From positions 1-64,000 of the forward strand of contig JAKSYS010000306.1 of assembly GCA_022925895.1 (NCBI GenBank): a stretch of 64,000 nucleotides of DNA, in the 5' to 3' direction. The DNA comes from Fragilaria crotonensis. Its lineage: Eukaryota > Bacillariophyta > Fragilariophyceae > Fragilariales > Fragilariaceae. Made by a program: the position numbers and the translations under genes. The notes under the pieces were generated by a model. The model saw only the letters and a list, made by a program, of their open reading frames with translations. It searched no databases and had not been told where the DNA came from. Positions 33,249 through 46,203 of this stretch are shown piece after piece; the first letter of the stretch is position 1, and every line of letters begins with the position of its first letter.

Positions 33249-36200
33249 ATGTCCGAAAAGCACCGTGAGGCAGCTCCGTTGGATTTTTCCCAAGATGACT
33301 TTGGTGGAGCGAGCCGTCAGCATCAACAACAGCAACAACATCCACATCTGAATGCCGAGTCACAGTCACATGTGCCACTGCAGACAGCAGCAAATCAATT
33401 ATTGATGGTAGCGCAGCATTCACGACGAAATGACTCTCAAGCGATTGCTTTGGAAGAAGCTCGACGAGTTTTGGATGCCACCAACAATTTGGATGGATTT
33501 AATCTACTGGGTGTCGTTGCGAATCCTCGTGGACCAAACCATCCCCACCACTCCCGACGATCACAAGCCACACCCACAATGACTGGCAATGGGAATGCCT
33601 CTTCTTCAAGTGGCGGTGGCAATGGCAGTGCCGCTACTAGCGTATCGACAACTGGTGATTACGGAAGTGGATTAGAAGATACTATGCTGGCATTGGAAAG
33701 TACATTGGCTGGAGTTACAGAACAGATCGATGCTATCAACCAAGTGGTAGATCAATGGTCTCGTCAGTATCTTGGTACACTCTACGACGACAACGATTAC
33801 ACAAATTACAGGCCTCCCGATGAAGCCATGTCGGCACAAATTACCGAACTGCCGGAAGAATTGTCAACCCTCTCCCTGCAATCGGTTCAAGATTACTTGA
33901 CCCGCTCGGGGGTCTTGGCACACGCCCTCGACGAACGTCGGAACCGACAACAGCAACAACGACTGCATCAGCAGGACCAGGAAAGCAATGACCGTCATGA
34001 ATGGCATGAAAGAATTGCTCCCAACAGCGATGTTGGGCATTTAGTGGATCGGAATGAAGAAGATTTCATGCTCAACTTGGAAGAACAGATTCCGTCTCGT
34101 TTCTTTGAAACATACTTTGATTTGACCGATCGCAATACCTTCTCGGAATTGCTAGTGTTGGAACATGAAAATGACACTGCGATGGGGACGACGAACCAGG
34201 TCATCAGTGGCAGTGGTAAAGCTATTGTTGACGCGAACAAGAAAGAAGTCTTCACCGATGGATCCAATTTTGTGCAGCGACTTCCCCTCTGTTTGTCCGA
34301 ATCCACGCACGACATTTTGCGATTGCCACCCGCGGATGCCTTTTCCACATACTTGGACAAGGTTGAGATTGCCCTGCTGCAACAAGTTCGCAACAAGAGC
34401 ATAGCCTTCTTTCACGAAACGAACCGCTTCGGACAGCTCAAGGAGTGGATTACAGGACTGGTGGAAGAAGTCGAGCGGGTGCGAAAATTGTTGTCGAATG
34501 TTGCCGACAAGTCCGTCGTGGCATGGGAACTGATTCCGTTGTTGGATAAGCAACGGCAGGATTTGCTAGTCCTGAACAAGATCCTGGAAGCGGCCCATGA
34601 CGTAATTCGCTGCAAATCTTGCATCAGCGGATTGCTTTCTGCAAATGATGATTTAGGTGCTGCCGAACAAATTCAATTTGGTCGGACGATGTTGCAGCAA
34701 GATAATCTACACAAATTGGTGGCTCTCAAGACCATTAATGATCAATTGACGCAGTATGAGACTCTGGTTGTGGCCAATTTGGGAGAGGAGTTGGTTGAGA
34801 TCCTTTTGGATTGGAACTCTTTCTCCAAGACCTCCACATTTTCTCGAATTCCCGATATGGTGCGTGGCCTGCAGTTATGCCATTCGTTGGATAAGGTTGC
34901 ACAATTGTACGGTAGTCGATTGTTGGATGTCATCCGCATGACGGTCCGCACGACGGTTGGTGAATTCGCCGACGAAGCGGATAGCTCCGTCAAGGCGTGT
35001 GTGACGAGTATGACATTGGAGCGATTTGTGGATTGCTTGGATATGTTGTTTGAACAAGTGTTGGAAATTTTGAAATCAGCGGTCGGCGTGCAAGATTTTG
35101 GGAAAGTCGAAGGAGTCGACTTTTCAACCACGACCTTGACCGCTGCCGCAGAATTATCATCAAAGTCCATATCGGAGCTGCTGCGACTTCGAAAGGAAGC
35201 GCATTCGCTCGTTACGCTGGAAGAAATGCGGCGGCTGTGGGAGGTGAGCATACAATTTACGCTTGACTTGGAGAAACTTTCCGATTACAAAGCGACAGCA
35301 CTGCGATCGACGCTGTTGGCGCAGGCCAAGGCATTTGTAGAACGGCAACACGAGTCGAATATGAGCTCGCTGGTTGCTGCGCTAGACTCTGAACGATGGA
35401 CACAATGCGATGTCTCGTCAGAACGTCAAGGAGCCTTGACGCGACTGTGTTCTGGACGTGCCGTTGCTACCACTAGACGGCAGGGTGGAATGAGAGCAAC
35501 ACGAAATCGCCCGACGCTGAAGTTGAAGGAGTTCGGTGCAAAGTCGTTTGGTCGTGTCTGCTTTTGGTGGAGATGCTCATGAATAATATTGCATGTGCTG
35601 TTCAATTTCAATCGTTGGCTACCAACATTGTTGGTAAAGTTGCTGAGCTGCTGCGATTATTTAACTCGCGATCAACGCAGCTCGTTCTGGGTGCCGGTGC
35701 CATTCACTCAGCGGCTCGACTGAAATCTATCAATGCCAAACACTTGTCCTCAGTGACTCAGTGCCTCGGTGTGATTATTGCTATTCTCCCCCACGTACGA
35801 GCCGCTCTGATGGCGCAGCTACCGTCAAAACAGCATGGTCTACTGCAAGATTTGGACAAGATCAAGAAGGAATATGCGGATCACCTCGAAAAAGTCCTGA
35901 ACAAGTTTGTGACAATTATTGGCGGCATCGTCGAACATAGTCTTGCCCCTCGAATTTTGGGTACCAACTTTGATGCTCGCGCCGGCGAAGACAGCTGTTG
36001 CGTGTTCCTCGACGGTGTCGCGACAAACACTCGTAAAATGCATCAAGTTCTCTCCTCATTGCTACCCCCGGATCACTTGCAAGATGTGTTTTCCCGCATC
36101 TTTGCCTTTCTGGATCAAAAGGTCCCCGCCTTGTTCTTTACATCCGCAACACCAAATAGCAACAATCAAGGCGCATTCTACTTTCCCACGTCAGATCCTG

Positions 36201-36619
36201 GAAAGCGGCAGATGCTGGTGGAAATGGAGCGAATGACCACCAGCCTCAACAGTCTCGCCGGCGTCCGGCCTTGGGAGTTCACCGCGATTCGTGTGCTGGA
36301 ACGTCACTTGGACTATGAACTGCATCCACAAGGAGGTACGAATGGAGAGACTGGTGGTGAAATCGCTTCATCGGAGAATGACAACGATGTCAAGCAAAAT
36401 GGAGGTGACTTGGCGGAGTCGAAAGACACGGGATCCGCCATGACGGCATTGGAACCTGTCGATGTGGGGCAGCAGCAGCATGAAGAAGCGAGTGACGGCG
36501 ACGCCAACACGGAAGGAAACGGCTTTGCTGCGTCGAACGACCCCGATGACCTCCACGACGAAAAACAAGGTGACGGTGCACTTGCTACAAGCGAACCCAT
36601 CGGTGTTAGTACGTTCTAA
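33249..36619 (+). CDS. VPS54: VPS54, GARP tethering complex subunit, one frameshift
   Basis: Tethers endosome-derived vesicles at the trans-Golgi as part of the VPS51-54 complex. The ATG at 33249 follows in-frame codons without an earlier ATG. The N-terminal ~270 residues are low complexity (Q, H, S, G). A helical Vps54/COG-like region follows (DAFSTYLDKVEIALLQQV, RNKSIAFFHETNRFGQLKEW, LKTINDQLTQYETLVVANLG). The C-terminal Vps54 domain has INAKHLSSVTQCLGVIIAIL, LPSKQHGLLQDLDKIKKEYA and KFVTIIGGIVEHSLAP. A one-base shift at about 35481-35487 (GGCAGGGTGG) moves the protein from the first frame to the frame reading SPDAEVEGVRCKVVWSCLLL then VEMLMNNIACAVQFQSL. Both sides are conserved, so the gene is probably real and the shift an error. 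The tail after about 1020 is acidic and variable. About 1,120 residues. Confidence 0.85.
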
Positions 36620-37425
36620 GTTTGGCCGGGCGCACATCCGGACCAGCACTACCGTAGGTAGTTTTCCACTTTGTGATATAAGATGGCTTCCTTCTAATTT
36701 CTTTCCTGATTAATAGGTTTACTGCATGTGTAGCTCTATGATAGCTCTAGTAGGCTACCTTCGTTCTTGAGTGTATGACATAGAGCCTTAGCTCGCGACT
36801 TGGGAGATGTATTAATGTACTCCGAGTACTCCACAACTACAGCGCAGAGTACAGATTATTACATCGACTTTTCTATTTTTTGAGATTGGTGATGACATAG
36901 CCTTTCTGCCAGTTATCGACTACATACGTGTAGCCATACGCGTACTAATGAGAGCTCTGTCATCATGCTGCGGTTATGACAAGGGCGGTACAATGGTCAA
37001 GGTCATTGGAGAGCAAAAATCGACATGCCAGATGCCAGCTGGAACTACAAGTCGTGGTGATGCAGTTTCAGGCTTATTTCGTTTAGTGTTCTCATGTTTC
37101 GTCATCCTTCAACAATGATTGGATGGTGGCAAACCTTCTGACAATTTGGCAACCAATCAATTCCATTTCTTCGCCCGTCTGGCCGTTGCCACTGTTGTTG
37201 GTGAGTTGGGTGTTGGGGAGATACCATCAACGACCCAAAAATCCCGACATCAGATCGAATCTTTACTATATCCAGTTCGGTATATGCCCCATGCAATGAA
37301 GAAATGTGCGAAGCCATCAAAACGAATCCAGCACTCCCTTTTCCCGACACCACGTACTTTTTCTCTGCAAAATCCACTTGTCCACATCGTAAATCAACCG
37401 TCCAACCTTTTATTAAAAAGTTGAA
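36620..37425. other. Intergenic between VPS54 and enolase
   Basis: No gene seen. A few GTACTCCGAGTACTCC words lie near 36815-36835. The final ~200 bases are presumed promoter and 5' UTR of enolase. Confidence 0.45.
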
Positions 37426-39219
37426 ATGAAGCTCTCTCTCGCTGCCTTTTTGGCTCTCGGTACGTTACCATGTCATGTCCTGCGAGATGTGAATCAAGTA
37501 CAGTAGCATCACATCGCAATGTTGGTTGGTCTTTCCTTGGTCCAAAATGATTGAGAAACACATTTTGCTTACAATTCATGTCAATATCATGTCATACAGT
37601 TGGATCTACCGCTACGACTTCGGCCTTTACGGGAATCCCAGCAACTCCATTCGGCGTTTCTGCTTCTTCTTCTGCCTTGAGCATGTCATCCATCAAATCT
37701 GTCTTGGCTCGGGAGATTCTAGACTCGCGTGGGAATCCAACCGTCGAGGTACGTCAACAAACGACATTCACATGCAACAACATCAAAACAACACACACTT
37801 ACAGTTGAATTGGTTTCACCACAAACACTTCAAGGTGGAAGTCGTGACCGACGATGGTCTCTTTCGTGCATCGGTCCCATCCGGTGCTTCCACAGGTGCC
37901 TACGAGGCTGTCGAATTGCGCGATGGTGGGAGTCGGTATTTGGGCAAGGGAGTCTTGCAGGCCGTCTCCAACGTGAATGATATTTTGGGACCTGCCGTGA
38001 TTGGCATGGACCCGACCAAACAGCAAGATATTGATCAGCTCATGATTGATCTGGATGGTACCAAGAATAAGGCAAAGTTGGGGGCGAATGCCATTCTTGG
38101 AGTCTCCTTGGCCGTTTCCAAGGCCGGGGCAGCATCCAATGGTATTCCACTCTACGCGCATTATGCCAAATTGGCAGGAAACGATTTGGAACAGTACACA
38201 ATGCCTGTCCCATGTTTCAATGTGATTAATGGAGGGTCGCACGCCGGAAATAAGTTGGCGTTTCAAGTAAGTCTGCTTTGTTTCGAGTTGTCGGTTAACT
38301 TCGTTTCATGACTTGAATCGAGCATGATCCATCAGCAAGCACACTCACCTTGTTGTCTCCTTTATTCATCAATCATCATCATTATCAACCATAGGAATAC
38401 TTTGTCATCCCCACGGGCGCCAAGTCCTTTGCCGAAGCCATGCAGATTGGATGTGAGGTCTACCACACGTTGGGGAAGATCATCAAGGCCAAGTTTGGTG
38501 GTGATGCCACCTTGATTGGTGATGAGGGTGGCTTTGCTCCACCATGCGACAATCGCGAGGGATGTGAGCTCATTATGGAGGCCTTGACCAAGACGGGATA
38601 CACCGACAAGTGCTCCATTGGTTTGGATGTTGCCGCGTCGGAATTCAAAGTCAAGGATGGGTCCAGTCCGGACGGGTACGATTTGGATTTCAAGTACGAT
38701 GGCAATGTCATTTCTGCGGAAGCACTCGGTAATCTCTACCAAGAATTGGCGGCTGACTTTCCAATCGTTACTATCGAAGATGCCTTTGATGAAGATGATT
38801 GGGAGAACTGGTCAAAATTCACCGCCAAGAACTCGGCCACCTTCCAGGTCGTTGGCGATGACTTGACCGTTACCAACATTGAGAAGATTAGTCGTGCCGT
38901 TGATGAAAAGGCGTGCACTTGTCTCTTGCTCAAGGTTAATCAAATTGGTAGCATTTCTGAATCCATCGCGGCTGTCAAATTGGCCAAACAGGCCGGCTGG
39001 GGCGTCATGACGTCGCACCGATCCGGTGAGACGGAGGACACGTACATTGCCGACTTGGCCGTGGGATTGTGCACGGGACAAATCAAGACAGGTGCCCCTT
39101 GTCGATCGGAACGTTTGGCCAAGTACAATCAATTGTTGCGCATCGAGGAGGAACTCGGAGCGGAGAATACCGTCTTCGCGGGACGTGGTTTCCGTACTAC
39201 GGCATGGATGGGCAATTGA
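37426..39219 (+). CDS. ENO: Enolase with plastid-targeting presequence, four exons
   Basis: Converts 2-phosphoglycerate to phosphoenolpyruvate. Exons 37426-37459, 37600-37748, 37835-38266 and 38395-39219 join in frame to 479 residues; donors are GTACGT, GTACGT and GTAAGT. The first exon and the start of the second encode a signal peptide and TSAFTG, an ASAFAP-like junction, so the product is predicted to enter the plastid. Mature enolase starts near [20 protein letters not shown]. Active-site landmarks seen are [15 protein letters not shown], the metal-binding D/E positions ([21 protein letters not shown]), [10 protein letters not shown] and SHRSGETED. The third exon could also start 30 bases earlier at 37805 (acceptor TTACAG), which would add ten residues in frame; I preferred 37835 because it gives the normal family sequence [12 protein letters not shown]. 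No frameshift. Confidence 0.93.
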
Positions 39220-39337
39220 AGCTAACTAGGCTAATACAGAAAGTAGCGTGCATTGGTGTAATTAAATTTGATTTGGTGCAAAGTTACTGTCAGAAGCCTA
39301 ATGTAATCGGTGGATTCCAGTATGTCGCATTCTCTAA

Positions 39338-41377
39338 TTACTCATCAAGGATAGATGCCACTTGTCGGTTCAACATGTTCACCAATTCGACTGTTTGGTT
39401 GTACACAACAAATCCACCCGGCGTGTCTCCCGACGGCCGTATCGCTCGATGTGCTTGATTTTTGCAATCTATACAACCATCCTCCGCTTTAGTACAGGTA
39501 GCAGTTCTCGCTTCTTCGGCACAACCAACATGATGGTTCTTGTCTTTCAGTATTGATCTTGACCCTCCCGATGTCGTCGTTTGCCGTTCCGCATCATCAT
39601 TCATCGTTATCGTTATTCTTGTTACAATAATCCTCCAACAGTGGTCCGTATGCAAACTCATGCGTACAGAAAGAGTACCAGAATGATGCGGCATCCACTC
39701 GTGACGGATATCCGGCATGTCGAAGGGACCCGCAAAGGCCACAGCATGTCCTTGATCGGCATCAACGACACATCCTTCTCCACCACCATCATCACCATTT
39801 TTAGTATCATTATCGTCATTGTGTTTCGAAGTATCACAATCTGAATGAGAATTGGCAGTATCAGAAGATTGTTCTCGGGTTGATGTTGATTTTCCTGTCG
39901 TCGTCATTGATCGTTTAGAAATGGATTCGAACCACGTTCCACCACCGCAAAAATCTTGATCACGTTGATTGAGTGCCACGGTGAAACTAATGAGACTCGT
40001 ATCCGAGTGTTCCGGTAGGGATAAGGACATGTCATGTTCGGCATCGTATCGAACAATGAATGCATCATGGACACGCAATTGGTCGATTGTAAGATTTCGT
40101 GTTGTGGAGGAGCTATCATCATCATTTCTTCTCGCATTTGTTTCTTGTTTCATTCTTGCCAATTTTGGAAATGCTGTGCACAGCATGGGATAGAGCCGAT
40201 ATTGCAACACGTTACGCAACCACGGTCGTAGGGATGGAATATCTTCGACAGCCACATCGGTGGTTGGGACAGACGCATGTCGGACCGTGCTCCATGTCTC
40301 CGCACGGAATTGAGAATGAAAGTCATGGACGTGTTGACAAACGCGGTCGCATTCGATAGGAGAGAGAATGGGATGTTTGGTCACAAAGACGAGCTGGTTC
40401 TGCTGTGTCGTTGGATCAAAGAGAGCCAGTGCTGGACATTTGGAGACTAGAGGGGGTGGGACAGATGCGGGTATGAGATCCTGTGGTTGAAAGAGGATGG
40501 GTTCTGTCGATTCTGAAATGGTGTCAATCTCGTCCGGATTCTGTGAATCCCAGCAGAGTCTCTTTTTGGATTGTGTGTTCAAGACTTGACAGGTTGGAAT
40601 GAGCTGCGCACCCTCGTTCCATATTCGATAGGCTGATGTGTGATCATCAGCATGGATGTACACCCATCCTGCCAAATGATAGGCATCGGCAGCATCATCT
40701 AGATCGCAAATGTCCGAAATGGTGACAGAGTCATGAGCTTGAGCACGGATGTAATCCAAAATTTGTAAGCACAATTGCATTGCGTTTTGTTTGTCATTTC
40801 CCTTGAAGTATAGCTTCGCCAGGGCCAGTGTTACCGGAATGTCCAAGTGGCGCTCCTTTGTTTGTTGTCGATTGTAGTTACTGCAGTTGTTGTTCTTGAT
40901 GTATGCATCGTCATTGGAATCGCTTGAGTCATCATCGTCATAGTCATCATCATCATCAACGTGGTCCTGGCCATTGTCATTTCCATGAGAATGACAATTT
41001 CTCAAGTAACTCTCCAACAGCATAATGGCATTTTGTCGTTGATCCAACCCATCCAGTGCTGCAGCGAAGCACAGGACAACTCGTCTTCGTTCGTCACGAC
41101 TTTCCGCAGTGATTGTAGTTTCGTCATGATGTTTCATACGAAACCGAAAGGTTTCCACGGCACAACTGTTACTGCTATTGCTGCTGCTACCCTTTACATC
41201 ATACCCCCATTCCTCATGGATTGCCAATTGACGACGACAAACGGCACGTTCTTCCAAGAGACGCATTCGAATGCGTCGAGCTTGGATGATTTCAGTCGAA
41301 GGATTCTGACCCACCGATCGATCCAACGATGCTTCATGTTGTGCCAACAAATCATCCGTGTCGATTGTTGGAATCAT
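39338..41377 (-). CDS. TPR plus 2-oxoglutarate/Fe(II) oxygenase, C-terminus frameshifted
   Basis: Single frame of 679 residues from the ATG at 41377. The first half has a basic helical start, an acidic repeat (DDDDDYDDDD, slippage-prone GAT/GAC) and a TPR-like helical part (LALAKLYFKG, DAYHLAGWVYIHADDH). The second half is a prolyl-hydroxylase-like 2OG-Fe(II) fold: FIVRYDAEHDMSLSLPEHSD supplies the first iron ligands, and FCGGGTWFE the core strand. The expected end of the fold (second iron-binding His and the 2OG-binding Arg) is found only by switching frame near 39700-39727, where RHAGYP then SGCRIILVLFLY can be read. In the frame as given, that part reads differently and about 110 further residues follow. 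I think the true gene ends near 39600 and the longer end is an artefact of two small indels. Substrate unknown. Confidence 0.72.
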   Translation of the reverse strand: MIPTIDTDDLLAQHEASLDRSVGQNPSTEIIQARRIRMRLLEERAVCRRQLAIHEEWGYDVKGSSSNSSNSCAVETFRFRMKHHDETTITAESRDERRRVVLCFAAALDGLDQRQNAIMLLESYLRNCHSHGNDNGQDHVDDDDDYDDDDSSDSNDDAYIKNNNCSNYNRQQTKERHLDIPVTLALAKLYFKGNDKQNAMQLCLQILDYIRAQAHDSVTISDICDLDDAADAYHLAGWVYIHADDHTSAYRIWNEGAQLIPTCQVLNTQSKKRLCWDSQNPDEIDTISESTEPILFQPQDLIPASVPPPLVSKCPALALFDPTTQQNQLVFVTKHPILSPIECDRVCQHVHDFHSQFRAETWSTVRHASVPTTDVAVEDIPSLRPWLRNVLQYRLYPMLCTAFPKLARMKQETNARRNDDDSSSTTRNLTIDQLRVHDAFIVRYDAEHDMSLSLPEHSDTSLISFTVALNQRDQDFCGGGTWFESISKRSMTTTGKSTSTREQSSDTANSHSDCDTSKHNDDNDTKNGDDGGGEGCVVDADQGHAVAFAGPFDMPDIRHEWMPHHSGTLSVRMSLHTDHCWRIIVTRITITMNDDAERQTTTSGGSRSILKDKNHHVGCAEEARTATCTKAEDGCIDCKNQAHRAIRPSGDTPGGFVVYNQTVELVNMLNRQVASILDE

Positions 41378-42639
41378 ATTATGTACGTATAGTATTGTTG
41401 ATTGTTGTGTTGTTGTTCGCTGGTCGTTGGTTGCTATCGGTAGTGAGTAGTGACAGGTGCTTTATTCGGAATGCATGTGAATAGTCAAGTCAAGCAGGTG
41501 GAAGCAAGGTTGTAGACACGTCACATGTCATAATGACGGCATCAGATGAGAAGTGATGGTTGAGATCTCCGTTTTTTATGTTGGGTGTCTTTGGATGTCT
41601 GGATTCTGGATTCACTGGTCACTGTACACTGGATGCAATTGTACGTCACTAGCAGGGTGTCAGTATTTGTCTCGATTTGTACCAGAACTACAGTACCAAT
41701 TGAAGTCTACAGTCTACATTCTACAGTACTCAATCCTCAGACAGTACGAGTGCTTGTACTCCGAGATTCCAGATGCCATAAGTCAATATCGTGCATTCAC
41801 AGTTCACAGTCCCAGATGCCAGGTGGAAGGTGGAAGCCATTAGTTATTAGTTGGAGTTGTACAGCACTGTAGTAAAAGCTACTGTACAATACGGTACTGT
41901 TTTGCATGATCGGCACATCACGCGCAGTCACGCAGTGCACATTGCACATCACGTTATGTAGAAGATAACTGGATATCATACATGGTACATAAAGTTACTG
42001 CAGTACGAGTATTGGTACTGAAGAGTATTGTTGTAAGGCGCCCGGACATTGCTCCATGTGATGCTTCCTCGACCGCACACTGCCGCACGCACTCATTTCG
42101 GTGATGGATGGAGTGAGCGTCTCGCATTCATCAGTGACGCGTGGAGACAAAGAAAAAACTGGAGATCTGTGATTTCTGCAATGCAAGAGACGACACACGA
42201 CAACAGACACCAACTTGCTGGAGCCTGAAATAAATAAACTTGTTCTCGACTCTCGACAACTCGTTGTTGTTGTTCTTTTAATACATTGGGAGTGTGAACT
42301 TTCCGATTATCAGTGATCAGTGATAACATACAACCAAAGAATATCTGTTGAGGAAGCACAGGCGTAGGTAAGGTTGTCTGGACTGCTGCAGAGACAAGAC
42401 GTATTGCGATTGTCATCATTTTTTTCTCAAGAACAAGCATTATTGTGCATTGTGTGTGGTTTGTTGTGTGCTTTCTTTGGGAGCACACTTACAGCCTACT
42501 TGAGGATTCGATTCCAGATGAATAACACAACATTGCAGCACTGTCTAACACTTGTATTCATTCAAACAGAACCTAACAAGATCGGAACATCTCGCACAGA
42601 AACATCACTTTCAGAAATCTTGATTCAAGAACGATTACC
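41378..42639. promoter_or_regulatory. Divergent intergenic region, oxygenase and TIC110
   Basis: 1.26 kb between two genes transcribed away from each other. 41680-42020 is rich in AGTAC/CTGTAC words. No regulatory motif is firmly recognised, and the longest open frame is under 140 codons and looks random. Confidence 0.45.
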
Positions 42640-45600
42640 ATGAAATACTCAGCTGCTGTTGCAGCCTTGGCACTGGCCGTTGTTTCTTCACCAATTGCCG
42701 ATGGTTTCTCCTTTTCAAAATCTGCCTTTACTCCACGAGCCTCCTTTGCTCATCGTCCTACCTCGTCGTCGTCGTATGCCTACACTACTACACCACAGAC
42801 ACGCACTCTTCAACTAAACATGCTCCTCCAATCATCTGGTGGCATGTTGGAACTCGAAGAATGGCTCGAAGTGGACCCCTCCAACAACAGTGGCATATCC
42901 AAAACGGTACGCAAATCTCCACACTTGTGGAAATTGGCATCGTACGCGGCCATTCCGGCTGCATCGGCGGCCTTGTTGGTGGCGGCACCCGTCGTGACTC
43001 TTCCTGCTGCCATGGCCACGGGCGTGGTGGCAGGATTTTTGGGACGCAACAAAATGACATGTGTTTCGTCCGATGCCGCCAAACCAGCCATTGCTGCGAC
43101 ACTTGTCGAGTACGGACTTGCTGATCCAGATTTGACGGCAGAGAAAGTACAGGATTTGAGAGAACAGTTCTCGGTCCATCCTGATGACTTTAGAGCACAA
43201 TGTGCTGAAGTTTATCGCAAATACTTTTTGGGAATGGTCAAATTTGATTGCAAGCCGCAAAGTTCCGAATTGACGGAATTGGAACACCTCAAGCAAGTCT
43301 TGCAGTTGGACAATCTTGCCATTGGTGAGGCACATATGTTGGCCGCATCCGAGTGGTTCCGATCCGCATGTCTCTTCAAGACTGAAGAAGATTTGGAAGA
43401 CGAGGAGAGCGTCGAACGACAAACCATGAACAAGATTCTCTACCTGACGGAACGCGCCTTGAAACAGAACGGCGAAACCGAGGGCGCCTTTTTGTACGAA
43501 ATGACACGAACTGCCAAGGTCTTCAATTTGACCTACTACGAAGCACTCGAGCGTGTCGAAGAAGTTGTGGAACCCTTTTACGAACGTGCCTTGAAGAGTG
43601 CCCGCAACAAATTGGGAACGGACCAAGTTTCGGCTGCCATGCTCGAACGGGCCCGTGCGACTTTGGGAGTTTCGCCACAAATGGGATTCGATTTGCACGA
43701 ATCGGCACTCAATGATGAAGTCCGATCGTTGTTGGGGGGATCCGACGGTACAGGAGATGCAGCCGTTGACCCAAAGACGGCCAAGTTTCCTCCGGGAGCT
43801 TTGGAGAGAGTACGTGTTGTCTTGTTATCTTGTTTGTGTCACACGATTGTTGTGACAAGTGTCTCACTCATCCTTCTCATTGCTTTCTGCACCAAACTAA
43901 ATAGCTTGAACAATTGCGTGAAATTCTTAGCTTGGCTCCAGAAGATGTGGAATACGAGATCACGTCGGCCGCCATGCCACTCTTCCGAGCGACTGCCCTG
44001 GACGCCATGACCGATGCCATCGAGGGCAAAATTAGCGCCGAAGAAGCCTGGACCATTATGGATCAGCGCCGTGAGGCTCTCTTGATCCCTGCGGAAAAGA
44101 GCGATGAATTAGTCTCGACCGTCGTTGTCAACGCCCTTGGAAAGCCCTTTGAGGAAGTCAAAAAGTTTTTCGAAGTGAACAATGAACAAGCGGTCTACGA
44201 CAGCATGTTGGACGTTCTCAAGGCAAAGGACGTAGTTGAGCAAGTTCTCAAATTTGCGGGCTGGACTGAAGATTTTTATGATTCGTTCTGCAACCCTGTC
44301 CGACGTCAATCTGTCAATACCATGTTTGAGGCCGCCGAGCGTCCAAAGATTTTTGACATTTTCATCAAGCGTTCCATCCTCAAGAACGAAGGTGGCAAAT
44401 TGACTGAAGAAGACGACGCCTTGATTGCGCAAGTTAAGGGTGTCATGGCCATTGATGATATTGCCGCGGAGGGACAAGCGACCAAGAATTTCGGCCCCAA
44501 GCTCTTTTCCGTCATGGACCGTGCCATGCGAGAAATTATCGAAGACTACACACCGGCTCTTGCCGAAACTCTCAAGGCTGAAATTCACCAAGTGATTGAT
44601 GATTTCAAGATTAATCGCAGAATGATTGCTCAGAATGGTCGTAGTCTTTATCAACAGGCTCTCAATATTATTCAGGCCAAGGTACGACAATTCTATCGTT
44701 TTCTTTTCCGTTCGTCTCATTTTCAAAATCTCTAACAAACCAAATTCCATCCTCTGCTACCCTTAGGCTCCTGCTGGAGTACCCACCAAGGAACAGAATG
44801 AAGCATTGCACGCACTTCAAGAGCTCTTTATGCTCGAATCGAAGGAAACGACCCCCATGCATCTGACTACATTTGGATCGGTCTATCGCAAGAGTTTGGA
44901 AGAAGCCATGTCCATTACGGGAATCATTCGTCCCGAATACCGTGGTCCTCTTGATGACCTTCGCGAACGTTTGGGTGTAACGCCCCAACAGGCTCGGGAA
45001 TTGTTTCTGAGTGCCGTCAAGAAGCGCATGATCCCCATGGTGGAGTGGATAGTGAGTGAAATGGAGCGCACGGTGTTCACCCAACAGCAGTTGGCACAGC
45101 GCCGTCAGAAGGATTTGGGCGAAGACTACTTCCAATCTGGAAAGACTGCCGAGGGCACCCTGGGCTTGGGTGCCGAAATCAATATCCTTGGCGATATCAT
45201 GAATTTGGTTGATTTCTACATGGAAAATGGAATTGCGGAACAACAGCAAATTGGTACCAAAAAGATTGAAAAGACCATTGAAGAAGATGGCGAAAAGAAG
45301 GTTGTTGAAGAGGAGGTTCCTATCTACGAGACTCTCTACCCCATCACTGCGCTGGAGACTGGTGCTGTCGATCAGAAGATGGCCGAAGTACTCTTTCGTC
45401 AGTTTGTGGTGGGATCCTTCACCACCCAGGGCCCCAACGCGGTCCGGTACGAAAAGTCGCGTGCAACCTTTGGTGGCATCCTCGGTCTTTCCTCCAAGGA
45501 GATGGAGACGATCAGTTCGACGATTGGTGAGACCGTGTACGACAATTATGTGGGCCAGTCGCTCCGCACCAAGGGTGCGCTGGACCAGCAGGATATGATG

Positions 45601-46203
45601 TTTTTAGCCAACCTCCAGACCAAGCTGGGTCTGACTGTCGAACAGGGTGAGGCCATGTTGAAGAATGCTCAGCAAAAGATTCTCATGGATGAATTGGAAG
45701 ACATTATGTCATCCCCTGCTCCGTCGGTCGTCAAGGCATTCCGCGAAAAGATCAATTCCATGGGACTGAGTCTTACCGAGGATGTGGGCGTTTCGACTGG
45801 ACGTTTGATTCGAATGTTTGAAGTTGAAGTGTCTCCAGGATTGGAATCGGGTGAAATCACGCCTGACAGTGGCGAAGTGTTGGCGGAAATTCAAGAATCG
45901 TTGGGACTGTCGGAGGAAGACGCTGCGCGTGCTTTGGAAAACATGATTTTGGTGAAGAGCAATCGTGACTTTGAGAAGATTTCCAAGGATGTTCGCCGTG
46001 GTCGGGTCAGCGAGATCGTCGTGCCTCTTAAACGGCTGGTTCGATTTGGAGGGTTCCTGAATGGACAGCTGGGCATTGAGATTGAAGAGAAGATTGGACG
46101 ACAAATCTTCAACACGTATGAGAATTTCGATTTTGAAGGTTTGAGTTCGGAAGAAGTTGAGGACAACAAGGAGATGCTGAAGACCATCTTGTCGCTATCA
46201 TGA
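42640..46203 (+). CDS. TIC110: TIC110, plastid inner-envelope import protein, three exons
   Basis: Scaffold at the stromal face of the plastid inner membrane that gathers chaperones for imported proteins. Exons 42640-43809, 43905-44681 and 44767-46203 join without phase change to 1127 residues (donors GTACGT and GTACGA). The signal peptide ends at IADG/FSFSK, an ASAFAP-like plastid signal. Two hydrophobic helices lie near residues 95-140 (LASYAAIPAASAALLVAAPV, then LPAAMATGVVAGFLG), matching the N-terminal anchor of plant Tic110. The rest is helical and soluble, with the family's recurring EEA/LGL modules (RERLGVTPQQARELFLSAVK, LGLSSKEMETISSTIGETVY, ESLGLSEEDAARALENMILV). The frame is intact in all exons. 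Confidence 0.93.
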
